NCBI GenBank assembly: GCA_027596075.1
Contig: JADGJC010000019.1
Span: forward strand, 124,001 to 188,000
Origin: Rhizophlyctis rosea
Taxonomy: Eukaryota; Chytridiomycota; Chytridiomycetes; Rhizophlyctidales; Rhizophlyctidaceae
DNA length: 64,000 bases
Reading direction: 5' to 3'
The notes below the pieces were generated by a model. That model did not search any database. It was not told the origin of the DNA and saw nothing but the letters and a program-made list of their open reading frames with translations. The translations under genes and the position numbers were made by a program. The first letter of the stretch is position 1. Each line of letters opens with the position of its first letter. Below are positions 36,160 to 45,840 of the stretch, in pieces.

Positions 36160-36747
36160 TCATCCATCCATCCATTGCGTGATTACATTGAGCCCATCCT
36201 TCGTCGGCCCTTTGAACACGAGACGTGGTTTTCGCACCTCAAGCTTCTCAATCTCCTGCTCTTTTGGGCAATGAGCTGACTATCAGTAAACAGAAAGCTT
36301 GGCTCCGTACCGGCTTGAACGCGTTCAACGTCGTGCAATTCAATGGCACTATCAGCCGGCCATGAAAATAGGCCTGTTCTATCCTCCAAATTAGATGGCC
36401 AGAGGGTGACAGCGACATTACGAACGGTCTTCTTTGCTTTCACTATTTGATCCGTACGCCAATAACGGGCGGCTTTGACACTCTGCGCTGCCGTGGCATC
36501 AGCAAGAACAACGTTGAGCCGCAATGGGAGTTGGTTTGGTTGGGGTAGGTCGCACGAAACAATATGAGTGTGGAGATGTGGCGGGATTAGACGGGTGCGT
36601 ATTTGATCCAGTTGCGGGTTTTGAAGCAGGACGAACGCCACGAAATCGGACTGTAGTCCAATGATAGGGGAGGTATTCGTCGGCTTGTACGTTTCGTTCT
36701 TGCAAAGTTCGACGACGCGCAACAGGCTGGAAGGCAGGGAGTGACAT
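36160..36747 (-). CDS. Hypothetical protein, possible OB-fold; start not resolved
   Basis: Not recognised. The open frame reads LCKNETYKPTNTSPIIGLQS, LPLRLNVVLADATAAQSV, VKAKKTVRNVAVTLWPSN and WPADSAIELHDVERVQA. It then joins by a 35-nt intron (GTACGG...TCAG) to AHCPKEQEIEKLEVRKPR and FKGPTKDGLNVITQWMDG, stopping at 36160. The VTLWP segment with alternating hydrophobics is reminiscent of an OB-fold, but this is a guess. No ATG lies in this frame before an upstream stop; the ATG at 36747 (MSLPAFQ) is in another frame, so a first exon is missing or the gene is broken. Confidence 0.45.
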
Positions 36748-37654
36748 GGTTAAACACTACTGATTGATATTGTTTACAGTATTCTGACAACGAACAAGGA
36801 GTAAACGGGAATAAGTCAAAAATGCGTGCACACATATGGCTGATTCAGGGGTCTCGAGACGACAATGCTGCCTCTCATGCGCCTTGCTACTATGCCTCTG
36901 ACGCGAAAGCCATGGCAAATGGTCAGATAACGTTGGTACGTCAGAGCGAAGCCATGGCCTGGGTCAGCGGAACGTCCCGCCATATATGTCAGTGACGCAT
37001 CTTGTGCCTGCAGATGGAGGTCACATAGAGGCGTTACACGTATGATTGTGATCCCCTCTTCAAAGCCCTCGGTACAAAATGTCTCATTTTATGGATTGAA
37101 GTGTTTGAGAGAACACTATTGTGGGGGCACAATCCGGGGCACTCACTGGGAAAGGCACGGTTCATTGATCAAACATGGCATCACTGAGCAAGTGAATGAG
37201 TCACTCTGACGGTAGCTTGTGCGTTTGGTGTGGCTTGGGTGATCGACACTGACATGCACTAAAAAGAAATGGTGATCCATAAGATCCATTCGCTCTTTCA
37301 AATTCACGCTCTTTCAGCTTTCACTTCTCCTCACAGTAGGCAACCCTAGTTTCATAGCAACTTGCACATCCGCAACAGGTGAGCTTTTGGGACAATGATC
37401 TCTCTGACAGATCCACGCTTCCAGCCGTGACTGATAATTTCGTTGCATCAAGCATAGCCTCCGCTCCCCATACGCTTATCAGTATCCAAAAGGCCTCCTT
37501 TCCCTCCCCGACGCAAATTCCGTCCGGTATGTGGTATCAATTTCTGTCCTCTTTCTAGTGACGGTTGACCAGAACAGCTCACGCCGCTGCATTCCACAGT
37601 CCGATTATTCCAACCAAATATGCTACCACGAACTCGTACACACAGGCAGTTGCA
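36748..37654. other. Intergenic, no gene seen
   Basis: About 900 bp without a convincing reading frame. Pyrimidine-rich text at 37300-37520 leads into the first structured repeat copy; no promoter element is certain. Confidence 0.45.
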
Positions 37655-37838
37655 CCGGCGCTCTTCGCTCGTCCCCGCAACGTCTGTGTCAAAGCTGTTT
37701 TTCCACGATGCTTCGGCATTTTAGTGGATAGCTAAGGTGCTTTTTGCATCCTAATGGACTCGCCTATCAGCCTCCGGCTTGCCGGAGTTTGGTAGGAAAG
37801 TCCAGGCAACAGCGTCAAGTGACCAGACCAAGTCTAGA
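37655..37838 (+). repeat. Structured repeat, copy 1 of 3
   Basis: One of three same-orientation copies of about 170-180 bp (others at 37860 and 41095). The shared 3' half includes GGAAAGTCCAGGCAACAGCG and TCAAGTGACCAG. Predicted hairpins here: CCAC-GATGC-TTCG-GCATT...GTGG, AGGTGC-TTTTT-GCATCC, and CTCCGG-CTTG-CCGGAG, the last inside an outer TGGACT/AGTCCA stem. No coding potential is shared between copies. Could be a family of structured RNA genes or a small non-autonomous element; strand is set by the order of hairpins only. Confidence 0.8.
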
Positions 37839-37859
37839 TAGCTTCCACAACTTCCCCCG

Positions 37860-38036
37860 GCACTCCTTGTTCGTTCCCGCCCCTGTGTCAGGTCTGTTTT
37901 CCACGATGCTTCGGCATCCTCTGGATAGCCAAGGTGCTTTTCGCACCCCAATGGACTCGCCTTCCAGCCTCTGGCTTGCCAGAGTTTGGTCGGAAAGTCC
38001 AGGCAACAGCGTCAAGTGACCAGAGCAAGTCTCCAA
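37860..38036 (+). repeat. Structured repeat, copy 2 of 3
   Basis: Lies 198 bp downstream of copy 1 in the same orientation (CCACGATG at 37901 versus 37703). The third hairpin reads CTCTGG-CTTG-CCAGAG, a paired change from CTCCGG/CCGGAG in copy 1. The UUCG-capped hairpin is GATGC-TTCG-GCATC. The second hairpin is AGGTGC-TTTTC-GCACCC, which replaces a G:T pair with G:C. The outer TGGACT/AGTCCA stem is unchanged. Confidence 0.8.
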
Positions 38037-38692
38037 GGAGTTCCAACCACGAATGATAATGTATAGATAGTTTGTTGATTATAGTTCAGCATTACCGATT
38101 GTAACTTTGATGGTGAGTATACTGTGGTATAATATTGGACATTATGTCGTCTGAGCGAACTGCAAATGTACTTGATCTGTTGGTCCGATTCATTTGTATT
38201 GTTTTCTGGATTATCATACAATCAAAAACCGCATACATTCTGACCTTCGTAGTGTTATCTGATCTGCTTTACTGTGAATCTATGGCTTGCCTTCTTTGCA
38301 CATCATAGATTTCGTCTGTGAAAACAGTTCCCGCGATCATCTATCCGGCACTTTCACATCAGACGCCCAGGAGCTGTTTGGCACGCTTCACCAAGATAGC
38401 TTCATCCCGCGCGGCGCTACTCACTTTGCGCGTGGATAATTCCGCATAATCATTGCCTTTCCATTGTTGGCAAATCATTTGGCAATCCTAAGGCAGCATG
38501 TTCACCTCCGTTCTGCAGTGTTCAATCAGCCGACTCATGGAACGTCCAATGACACCTTCCTTCCGTTCATTAAAACCCTAATCCGCATCTTCAACGCTCA
38601 CGGAAGTAATTGGACACCCAAAAAGTAATGTATTTCACAAAACAATTCTGAAGCAACCTAAAAACCTAAGATACCGTGATACGAAATGAATG
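38037..38692. other. Intergenic, AT-rich, no gene seen
   Basis: Between structured repeat copy 2 and the 3' end of the exonuclease gene. No gene or RNA recognised. Confidence 0.45.
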
Positions 38693-39897
38693 CTAACAGT
38701 CCGTTGCGTGCACTTGTTTCTGCACTAATCTCTGCACCGCAGCAAGATGCTGCTCCCTCCCTGGAACTCTTAGCTCATCGTCCAACACATTCATACACTC
38801 CAAACTATATACCGCATCCAAAATAGCGTAGAGGATCATATCATCGTCCAGTGGTGATTTGGCCCATTGCCCAGAGCGTCCTTGCTGTGGCGGATAGCTC
38901 ATACCCAGGAAACGCGGAGCGGCCTCTTTGAGCGAGTAACAAGTATGCGAAGCATCTAGATCCGTTCGCCCCAGAACATGTCGCTCAAAGTACAGCGCCA
39001 TGATATCTACTTGAACGAATCCGCGGAGATGTTTGAAGTTTTTGCTTTGCGGAGGTGTTGGTGGTCCGACGTGATATTGAACCCGGCTTTGATGATTTGC
39101 GGCGAATCGATATATCGTCGGATGGTTGGGGGGAAGTCGTTGGACCTCCCACACTGATATAATAGCTGCACACCGCCGCTCGGGAGGGCGGTAGTAATGA
39201 CGGCAACCTTTTGGTTTTGGAATTCCAAATCCATGCCCGTAACTTTGAAGATCCAGACAGTAGTATCATAACGGTCCGATGAGTTTGGTAGGAGAGGGTG
39301 GCGATGTCTTTTCCATACGCGTTCCGCGATGTCGGGGCAGTCGGTGTAAATGGTTCGTAGACCGTCCTGTGCGTACTGTAGAACGCTGAAGTTTAGGCCG
39401 AAGATGGAAGTGGGTATTGGGAAGATTTCTTCTCGAAATATGAAGGAAGTTTTGATCGGATGTGAGGATGTGGTAGAGGGAGGAAGTAATGGGATTACGA
39501 ACGGGGGTTGGAGTGGCGGGATCGTATGGGTGCTCGTTAGGATATTTGGTGCCGGTGTAGAAGTAGAGGATAGGGAGGAGAGGGTAGCAACTACGACTGG
39601 TTGTTGCGCTGCCAGTGGCGTTTGAATAGGTGTCTGGCCGGTTGGTAGGTGCGTAACGGTAGTGGTGGACGCGGGGGTGGAGGGGATTGTCAATTGGTTG
39701 TTTGTTGGCGGGTTTGGTGATAGGGTGGGTGTAGCGGAGGAGGACTGCGGATGTGATGCAACATGTTGGCGTTTAGGCGGAGGCTGGCCATTGATAGGGG
39801 CCGCCCGTTTATTTGACGGCAAGGACGGGTTTGTGCCAAGCGTTCTGTAAATTATCGTCTGTCGGACGAAAGTTTTTGGTGTGAAGGGAGAAGGCAC
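38693..39897 (-). CDS. DEDDy 3'-5' exonuclease (WRN-exonuclease-like), apparent 1-base frameshift
   Basis: A DnaQ-like nuclease domain as in Werner exonuclease and RNase D. Start MPSPFTPKTFVRQTIIYRT at 39897, then about 130 residues of Pro/Thr/Ser-rich sequence with a basic patch (PPPKRQH). Exo I: GMDLEFQNQKVAVITT (first D and E). Exo II: SPQIIKAGFNITSDHQHLRK. Then RGFVQVDIMALYFERHVLGR, CYSLKEAAPRFLGM and Exo III DDDMILYAILDAVYSLECM with the Y-x3-D signature (YAILD). Stop at 38693. The frame changes by one base at an A5 run (minus strand of 39039-39043) between Exo II and RGFVQVD, and no intron fits there. One missing A would restore a continuous domain, so a consensus error or a recent mutation are both possible. 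Nuclear or mitochondrial location is not evident. Confidence 0.75.
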
Positions 39898-40446
39898 CTG
39901 TCAGTGCCAAAGCTCAAAAAATACAGTCGAAAAGGTTTCATCGACGTACCTCTGCGGGATATCCAACCACCCGTCCTCAACAGCAGTTCACCTGCTGTAG
40001 TCCCGTGTAGTTCAACCAGGCACGCAAGTTAGCGTGCAGTGACGGACACGACAAACACAAGCACGCACGAAAAATGGAGAGGCAAGCGGATGGAGGCAAC
40101 ATGCAAGATGGACACGTTCAGAACTTCAACTGTAAATTTGGGTGCCAAGGGTGAGATGCCGTAAGCAAATGTGAGTTTAGGAGTCATCGTGTGTCAGTCG
40201 ACAGTCGGGTCTGTGATCTTCCCTCCACATCATCCCCATATCCACTTGTCCAACTTCGCTTTCCTCTTCCTCCAATATTTTCCCACTATCCTTTCACACC
40301 ATCGAAGACACAGCGCGTTCTCACCCTCGCCCACAAACTTTTCCAAGCTAAGTATCGATTTCACTTACCACTTCACGTTCGGCACCTGCTTATCTCTTTT
40401 TGCAGAATTTACAATCCACGGCGCCAGACGCGAGTCGTCCTCCGGC
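39898..40446. other. Intergenic 5' of exonuclease gene
   Basis: No gene recognised. The right half is pyrimidine-rich and runs into the hairpin array. Confidence 0.4.
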
Positions 40447-40778
40447 ACCTCTCCAATGAGGCTGCGGTTCTTTCGCTGCCTCTCCAACGAAGCTAGTTTC
40501 TTTCTCCGCCTTCCCAATCGAAGGCTAGTTTCTTTCGCCGCCTTCCCAACTGAAGGCTAGTTTCTTCTCCGCTCTCCCAATTGAGAGCTAGTTTGGTCTT
40601 CCCAATTGAGGCCACCCTTTTCTTCTCTGCCTCCCAACGAGGCTAGTTTGGTCTCCCAATTGAGACCGTGTTCTTTCGTTGCCTTCCCAATCGAGGCTAG
40701 TTTGGTCTTCCCAATTGAAGACCACCCTTTTCTTCTCCGCCTTGTCAATGAGGCTAGTTTCGCCTTCCCAATGAGGGC
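40447..40778. repeat. Tandem array of about twelve short hairpins
   Basis: In about 330 bp there are about a dozen small palindromic units with a CCAAT-type loop, mostly joined by TAGTTT linkers. Clear examples: GCCTTCCCAATCGAAGGC (40508), GCCTTCCCAACTGAAGGC (40540), GCTCTCCCAATTGAGAGC (40571), GCCTCCCAACGAGGC (40629), GGTCTCCCAATTGAGACC (40650), GGTCTTCCCAATTGAAGACC (40704). Stem sequences differ from unit to unit but pairing is kept. Spacing alternates between about 21-24 and 31-35 bp, suggesting a two-hairpin repeat unit. The open frames across it are by-products of the repeat and are not treated as genes. Confidence 0.9.
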
Positions 40779-41094
40779 CTTTGGACTGCGAATGATACAG
40801 TGGATTGGCGTGCTTTTTGTTCTCTTTTTCTGTTCTTTTTTTGTTCTTTTGGCGTGCAAATAATAGGGTAGAAGGATAGAGTAGGTAGAGTAGGGTAGAC
40901 GCGCCACGACGAACCAGTACCTCCCCGTGGTGTGGCCTGGGCAAGTGGTCGCTATGACTGCTTGGCGAGATTTGGTTCATTGTAATATCTTGTCTTCGCT
41001 TCAGACGACTCGGTGAGTTCATTGTGGTAACAACACCATCCGTTCGGGATTGACTAACTTGCCCAACTACAGGCGGCTGATGCCTTATGCTACA
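40779..41094. other. Gene-free spacer between hairpin array and repeat copy 3
   Basis: T-rich start (near 40820-40850), then unique sequence. No gene or RNA recognised. Confidence 0.4.
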
Positions 41095-41264
41095 CCTCCC
41101 ATTCCCGCAAGTCTGTGTCAGGTCTGTTTTCCACGGTGCTTCGGCACTTTAGTGGTTCGCCAAGGTGCTTTTTGCGCCCTGATGGACTCGCCGTCCAGTC
41201 TCTGGCTACGGCCGGAGCTTGGTCGGAAAGTCCAGGCAACAGCGTCAAGTGACCAGCCCAAGTT
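41095..41264 (+). repeat. Structured repeat, copy 3 of 3
   Basis: About 3.2 kb from copy 2, same orientation. The first hairpin reads GGTGC-TTCG-GCACT instead of GATGC/GCATT: an A-T pair replaced by G-C with the UUCG cap kept. The third hairpin reads CTCTGG...CCGGAG, keeping pairing through a T:G wobble and with a longer loop. The outer TGGACT/AGTCCA stem and the GGAAAGTCCAGGCAACAGCG block are identical to the other copies. Confidence 0.8.
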
Positions 41265-41446
41265 CCAAGTCGAGCCGTGATGGGAATCGGACCTTGTATC
41301 TTTCTGTAATGTACGTATGCAAATAGATCATATCAAACAACACCAAAACCGGTACACATCCATTCCGAAGCAGACAAGAGACCAAGATAAATTACAACCA
41401 TTTCATAAAAAAGATACAGCGTTGCAGCCTTTTGCCCACCGAAAAT

Positions 41447-43886
41447 TTACAGATCCTCATCCATATCCCCATCCTCTCCCTCGCTGTCACTTCCCTCCCC
41501 CTCACCATCCTCCCCATCCTCCCCTTCATCCTCGTCATCATCAGATTCCTCGTCATCGCTTTCATTTTCCTCATCGTCCTAAACGTCATCACGATCAGGA
41601 ATGAACGCACAGGATATCAGTATGAAGGCAATAACCACAAACCTCATCAAACTCCTCATCCCCCAACCCATCCACCATATCATTATCCGACAAGTCCATC
41701 TCGTCATCATCTTCCTCTGTAAACGCCATCGAGCAGCCACGGTTAGACAAACCAAAAGTCCAAACCCAACAAAGCAAAACACGAAAACCCCTCACCTTCA
41801 TCATAAACCGCCATAGCCCTAGCCTCCTCCCTCTCCCCCCCCCTCCCATTCCTCATCCTAATCTGACTCATCACCAAATCCAACCGTCCCGCCACTCGCA
41901 ACAACTTAGGAAAAACCTGACACCTCCCATCCAGCGTCCTATACAACCCCGACAACTGCTGCACCAAATGCGGCACCGTCATCAAATACGCCGAATGAAC
42001 CAACAGCACTGCCCGCATCCACTCCACCAAATCGTTCGCGCGGGAAGGCGCTTTTTCCAACCTGATGAGGATCTCGTCGAGGAAGGGTACGACGATCGTG
42101 GAAGGGAGACGTCGGACAGTTGCGAGGATCATGGTTGCGTCGTGAATTCTGAGAGCTTGTTCCATTAGGTCTTTGTCGGAGGAGTGGACGGCTTGGACTA
42201 GCATGTTGTGGAGGGAGTTGGCGGTGGGTTTTTTGGTGAGGGGTTTGAGGGTTGGTGGGGCGGGGGCGCCGGCTAGGGAGGGTGTGGTGGTCGATTGGGC
42301 GGATTTTTGGGGGGTGAGAGCCATGCTGGTGAGACGGTCTTCGATGGTTGGTTCGTCGGGGTTGTAGGTTGCGGGGAGGGCGGCGTCGGTGGCGGAGACG
42401 ACGATGGCGTCGTGGGCGGAGGAGGTTTTGATGGTGGATTTTAGCTTTTGTTCGGCGATGGACGATTCATCTACTAGTGTTGCTGCGCCGGCTGGTCGGT
42501 CTATCTCTACGCTTTGGAGAACCTTGTTCTCCTCGTCCGTGTATGCTACTTGTTCAAAAGTGGGCTTGACCATGTGACCCCGCCCAATGAGAATCTTCCC
42601 GTCCAAAAACGTGGCTGCTAAAATCGGCTGTGTCGTGTTTCCTTCCCCTTGCGTCCTTACTCGCAACGATCCATTTGGTGGTTGCGCAACAAGCTTCTTC
42701 TTCTTTGCGGCAGGTTCTGCGGTCGATGATGTAGGGCTTTGCCAAACATGAACCAATCCATCCTGTGTCAGCGCGAGAACATTGTTTTGAGGTGAGAGAG
42801 AGATTTGTGTAGGAGGTGAGTCGAGAGTCAAGGCTGCAATACCATGTTAGTCGGGGGTCGCACGTGGGTGCGCTTGCTGTACGGAAGACGGTACCTGAGA
42901 TATTTGTAGTTGGTCCATCCTGCGAGCAGTCCCAAACACTCAAAAATCGATCCTGGTCGGCTGCAGTTACACATATTCTACTGTCCTCTGAAAACTCGAT
43001 TTTCATGACCGGTGTGGCATGACCCGGGAAAGACTATATTCCACAAAAGTGACACATGAGGGGAATGTTTAGGACAATTCACATTCCAGAAGCATACCTT
43101 GATCAATGTTTTTGAAGCCGCATCCCACAATTTGATTGAATGACTAGCCGTGATGATTCTCTCTCCATCCTGCGTTACCCGCACCTTCTTCACCGCCTTC
43201 GGATCTGCTTTCCACTTGCTGTACGCGTTCATGCGTCTGTTAGTCTTATCGCTCCGGAAGCCGCCTATCCAAATGTCCAAACCCACCTCAACTCCGCCCC
43301 AGTCCGCAAATCCCACTCCACCACCATCCCATCCTCCCCACCCGAAAAGCCCGTAGCGCCATTTGCCGAGAAGCAGAAATCGTTCACAGATGCGGAATGG
43401 CCGCCAGATAAGGTGCGCACGATCTCCCCTTCCGCTGTTGAGTAAAGACTGATTTCCCCATTGTTCAATCCGAGAGCGATGTATTGAGCGGAGCCGGCTG
43501 ATCTCCTACGCTTCTTCTTCTTCTTTCCTTCTCCTGTTGGTTCCTGTTGATCCAGTCATGCCATTCGATGAGCTTACAATTTAACATGACACGCAAAAGT
43601 GAGAGATTCCACATACAGCAGATGGATCATTGATGTATCCCCAAGATAAGCACGTGCATCCATGTCCCGGTGGTGCGGCAAAATCTGTAGAGAGTGTTGA
43701 TGAACGCGTGTCCCATATGCGGAGGTGGTGCGAGTCTACAGCTTGAGATACGGCGGCAAAGTGGGTCGAGAAGGGAGTATCGAAAGCGGAGAGGAGGAAG
43801 GCGGTTGTATGGAGTTTGTCTTGTTGAGCATGAGTCTGCTTCACCGCTGCGGCGGAGAAGGCGCCGGACTTTCTTTTGGAACCCAT
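41447..43886 (-). CDS. UTP5: UTP5/WDR43, U3 snoRNP t-UTP WD40 protein
   Basis: A subunit of the t-UTP/UTPA complex, which links rDNA transcription to 18S rRNA processing in the nucleolus. Start MGSKRKSGAFSAAAVKQ at 43886. WD40 repeats across exons: HHLRIWDTRSSTLSTDF, AQYIALGLNNGEISLYSTAE, HSASVNDFCFSANG, VEWDLRTGAEL, IITASHSIKLWDAASKTL, ATPVMKIEFSEDSRI and FLSVWDCSQDGP. The long exon 42831 to about 41805 includes PAAKKKKLV, then the Utp12-type C-terminal helical domain (LHNMLVQAVHSSDKDLMEQA, VVPFLDEILIRLEKAPSRAN, WMRAVLLVHSAYLM). The last two small exons form an acidic tail (EEDDDEMDLSDND ... EDGDMDEDL), as is common in nucleolar proteins. Stop at 41447. Confidence 0.88.
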
Positions 43887-44488
43887 TTGTAGTGAGAACG
43901 GGCCAGGCTACAAACCAGGTAATGGGCCTGTTGTGATAGCAAAGGTTTTCAATGGAGCAAGGGAGACCACAGCCCCCAAAAATAACACCCAACTCGAGTT
44001 GCAAGCCCCAATGCGACTGCACCACCCAAAAATAAAAACAGTCATGTCATGATGATGCACTATGAGTCATTTACCGCTGTCTTGGGCTCCTACCCCCTGT
44101 GTGTTACACCAGCGATCCCACCTTTGTCCATTTTGGGTCCAATTTGACCGCATTTCCGAGCATTTCACATGACAATTATCATGCGCCACACTTGCCACAC
44201 CCGTCAGTTTGGCGGTGATGGAATCTGCTATTTTTGGAACACTCTTCAGATTTCCCTTTCCCATATCACACACTCTCGTCACCCTGTTAGTCCCCAACAC
44301 TGCTCCCTTGTCCACTTGGGTTATGTGTCTAGACCTCAGCTATCAAAAATAACATATTGGGGGACTGGCGACGGTCAACGACCCTGTGGTTTTGTTTATA
44401 AACTAGTTCTTCCTGCGTGCGACTCCCCACCTTTTCGCTCCCTACTCACCTACTCCGCTCTTACAACTCCGACTCCTATTCTATCATC
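43887..44488. other. Divergent promoter region, UTP5 and F-box gene
   Basis: About 600 bp between outward-facing starts. No further gene seen. Several TGTGT/ACACA-type tracts occur, but no certain element. Confidence 0.45.
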
Positions 44489-45442
44489 ATGACCGTTACC
44501 GTCCGCTCTTCACCCTCTCGGGTCTCCCGCACTACCTCCACCAGACATACCTCTACCACAACAACAGCTGATACCAAAACGCCCTCCCGCACAAACCCAC
44601 CAGCCCTCTCAACAGCAAAACCAACTCCAAAATCAATCCCAACAATACCCTCCGTCCTCTCTCAACCAAAACAACCTCAAATCCCCTTCCTACCAAATGA
44701 ACTAATCCTCTCCCTCCTCGAACACCTCCCCACAAAAACCCTCCTCACAACCCGCCTCGTCTCCCGCCGCTTCCGCCGCCTTTCAAACCTGGTCCTCTCC
44801 CCCCGCATCGAATCCTCCCTCACCACCCTCGAACAACAACGCCAAGAATCCGATGCCCAAGTACGAGAAACCGAAATCACCAAACGCCCCATGCTAAGAC
44901 ACTACCGCCAGTGGCTCCGCAACGCTTCCTCCCATGAAGTAACCGAAGCAACATGGTACGCCAAACCACCAGAAGAACTCAAAGTCGTCTGCGAATGTCT
45001 CTGCATCCTCAAAGGCGTTAAAGAACCCCGCAAATCCTCCCCATCCCCTCCCTCCTCCTCCTCAACTTCGGAAGAAGACCCCCTCTCCTGGCACACAATT
45101 CGCAAAACCATGTCCCTCTACTCCTTCAAAACATGGCTGACATCCCTTCGCACCCAAGTCGACCAAATCCCCTACCCAGCAATCCAACGCGTCGAGCAAA
45201 TCATTATCTCGAACCCGCTTATAACATACGAACGGTTGCGTGAGGTGTCGACGGCGGGGTATAATTTGTTGATTCTTGTTGCGGCGTGTTTGCAGTATTG
45301 TGCGATTGCGGAGGAGTTGAAGAGGCAGAAGGCGGAGTTTGTGGAGTTGGATAGGGGGTGTGCTAGGTTGGAGATGTTTTTGAGTGCGTTGGAGGGGGAT
45401 GATGCGGCTGTGGCGATTATTGCTCAGGCTGCGAAGTTGTGA
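44489..45442 (+). CDS. F-box protein
   Basis: Probable substrate receptor of an SCF ubiquitin ligase. The reading frame opens at 44417; the start at 44489 (MTVTVRSSPSRVSRTT) fits better, since upstream codons read as leader. A Thr/Ser/Pro-rich N-terminus of about 65 residues precedes the F-box: IPFLPNELILSLLEHLPTKT then LLTTRLVSRRFRRLSN, with the conserved LP, L and SR positions. A mostly helical C-terminal part follows (EITKRPMLRHYRQWLRNASS, AACLQYCAIAEELKRQKAEF) with no LRR or WD repeats, so substrate class is unknown. Single exon. Codon choice changes abruptly near 45225: Leu goes from CTC/CTA to TTG and Ala to GCG. Confidence 0.82.
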   Translation: MTVTVRSSPSRVSRTTSTRHTSTTTTADTKTPSRTNPPALSTAKPTPKSIPTIPSVLSQPKQPQIPFLPNELILSLLEHLPTKTLLTTRLVSRRFRRLSNLVLSPRIESSLTTLEQQRQESDAQVRETEITKRPMLRHYRQWLRNASSHEVTEATWYAKPPEELKVVCECLCILKGVKEPRKSSPSPPSSSSTSEEDPLSWHTIRKTMSLYSFKTWLTSLRTQVDQIPYPAIQRVEQIIISNPLITYERLREVSTAGYNLLILVAACLQYCAIAEELKRQKAEFVELDRGCARLEMFLSALEGDDAAVAIIAQAAKL

Positions 45443-45840
45443 GGAGATGGAGCGTCGTGAAGACGATGGTTTTGGGTGGTCATTGTATATATCTTTAGTT
45501 TGTTTATACTCCATGTTTGGGGCCAAAAATCCTATAGAGTTGCATGTAGTTTGACTTTCACGCTATGTAAATAATGATTCTGTGTTTACTTCTTGATTTT
45601 TTACCTAATAGTACCATACTTTGCGCTACATATGTCTTCCATCTCCTCTGTATGCGGGATTTTCATATTGCCTACCAAACACAAGAACACATGCATGTCA
45701 TCACATGGTCGGCTTGAGTTTGAAAGGTTACGACATATACAAAAGGATTAGCTGATGCTCTATTCTAACATCTAACACTGCCAAGATTACTACATTAGTA
45801 AATTCTACGTGAATCAACCACTATATACTCCGCATCCTAC
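45443..45840. other. Convergent 3' flank, no gene
   Basis: AT-rich spacer between the F-box gene (plus) and the Mpv17-like gene (minus), both ending here. No structure recognised. Confidence 0.45.

Noticed and set aside
37760..38030. Structured repeat as a hammerhead ribozyme or RNase P RNA
   Set aside because: Only copy 3 has a CTGATG-like string and the core is not conserved; GGAAAGTCC alone is too short to claim RNase P.
37751..38036. Open frames overlapping the structured repeat
   Set aside because: Frames are not shared between the three copies, and base changes follow stem pairing rather than codons.
40588..41022. 144-codon open frame on the minus strand across the hairpin array
   Set aside because: Its protein is a translation of the repeat (recurring WEDQTSL/KLASL-type text), and the same array is open in other frames.
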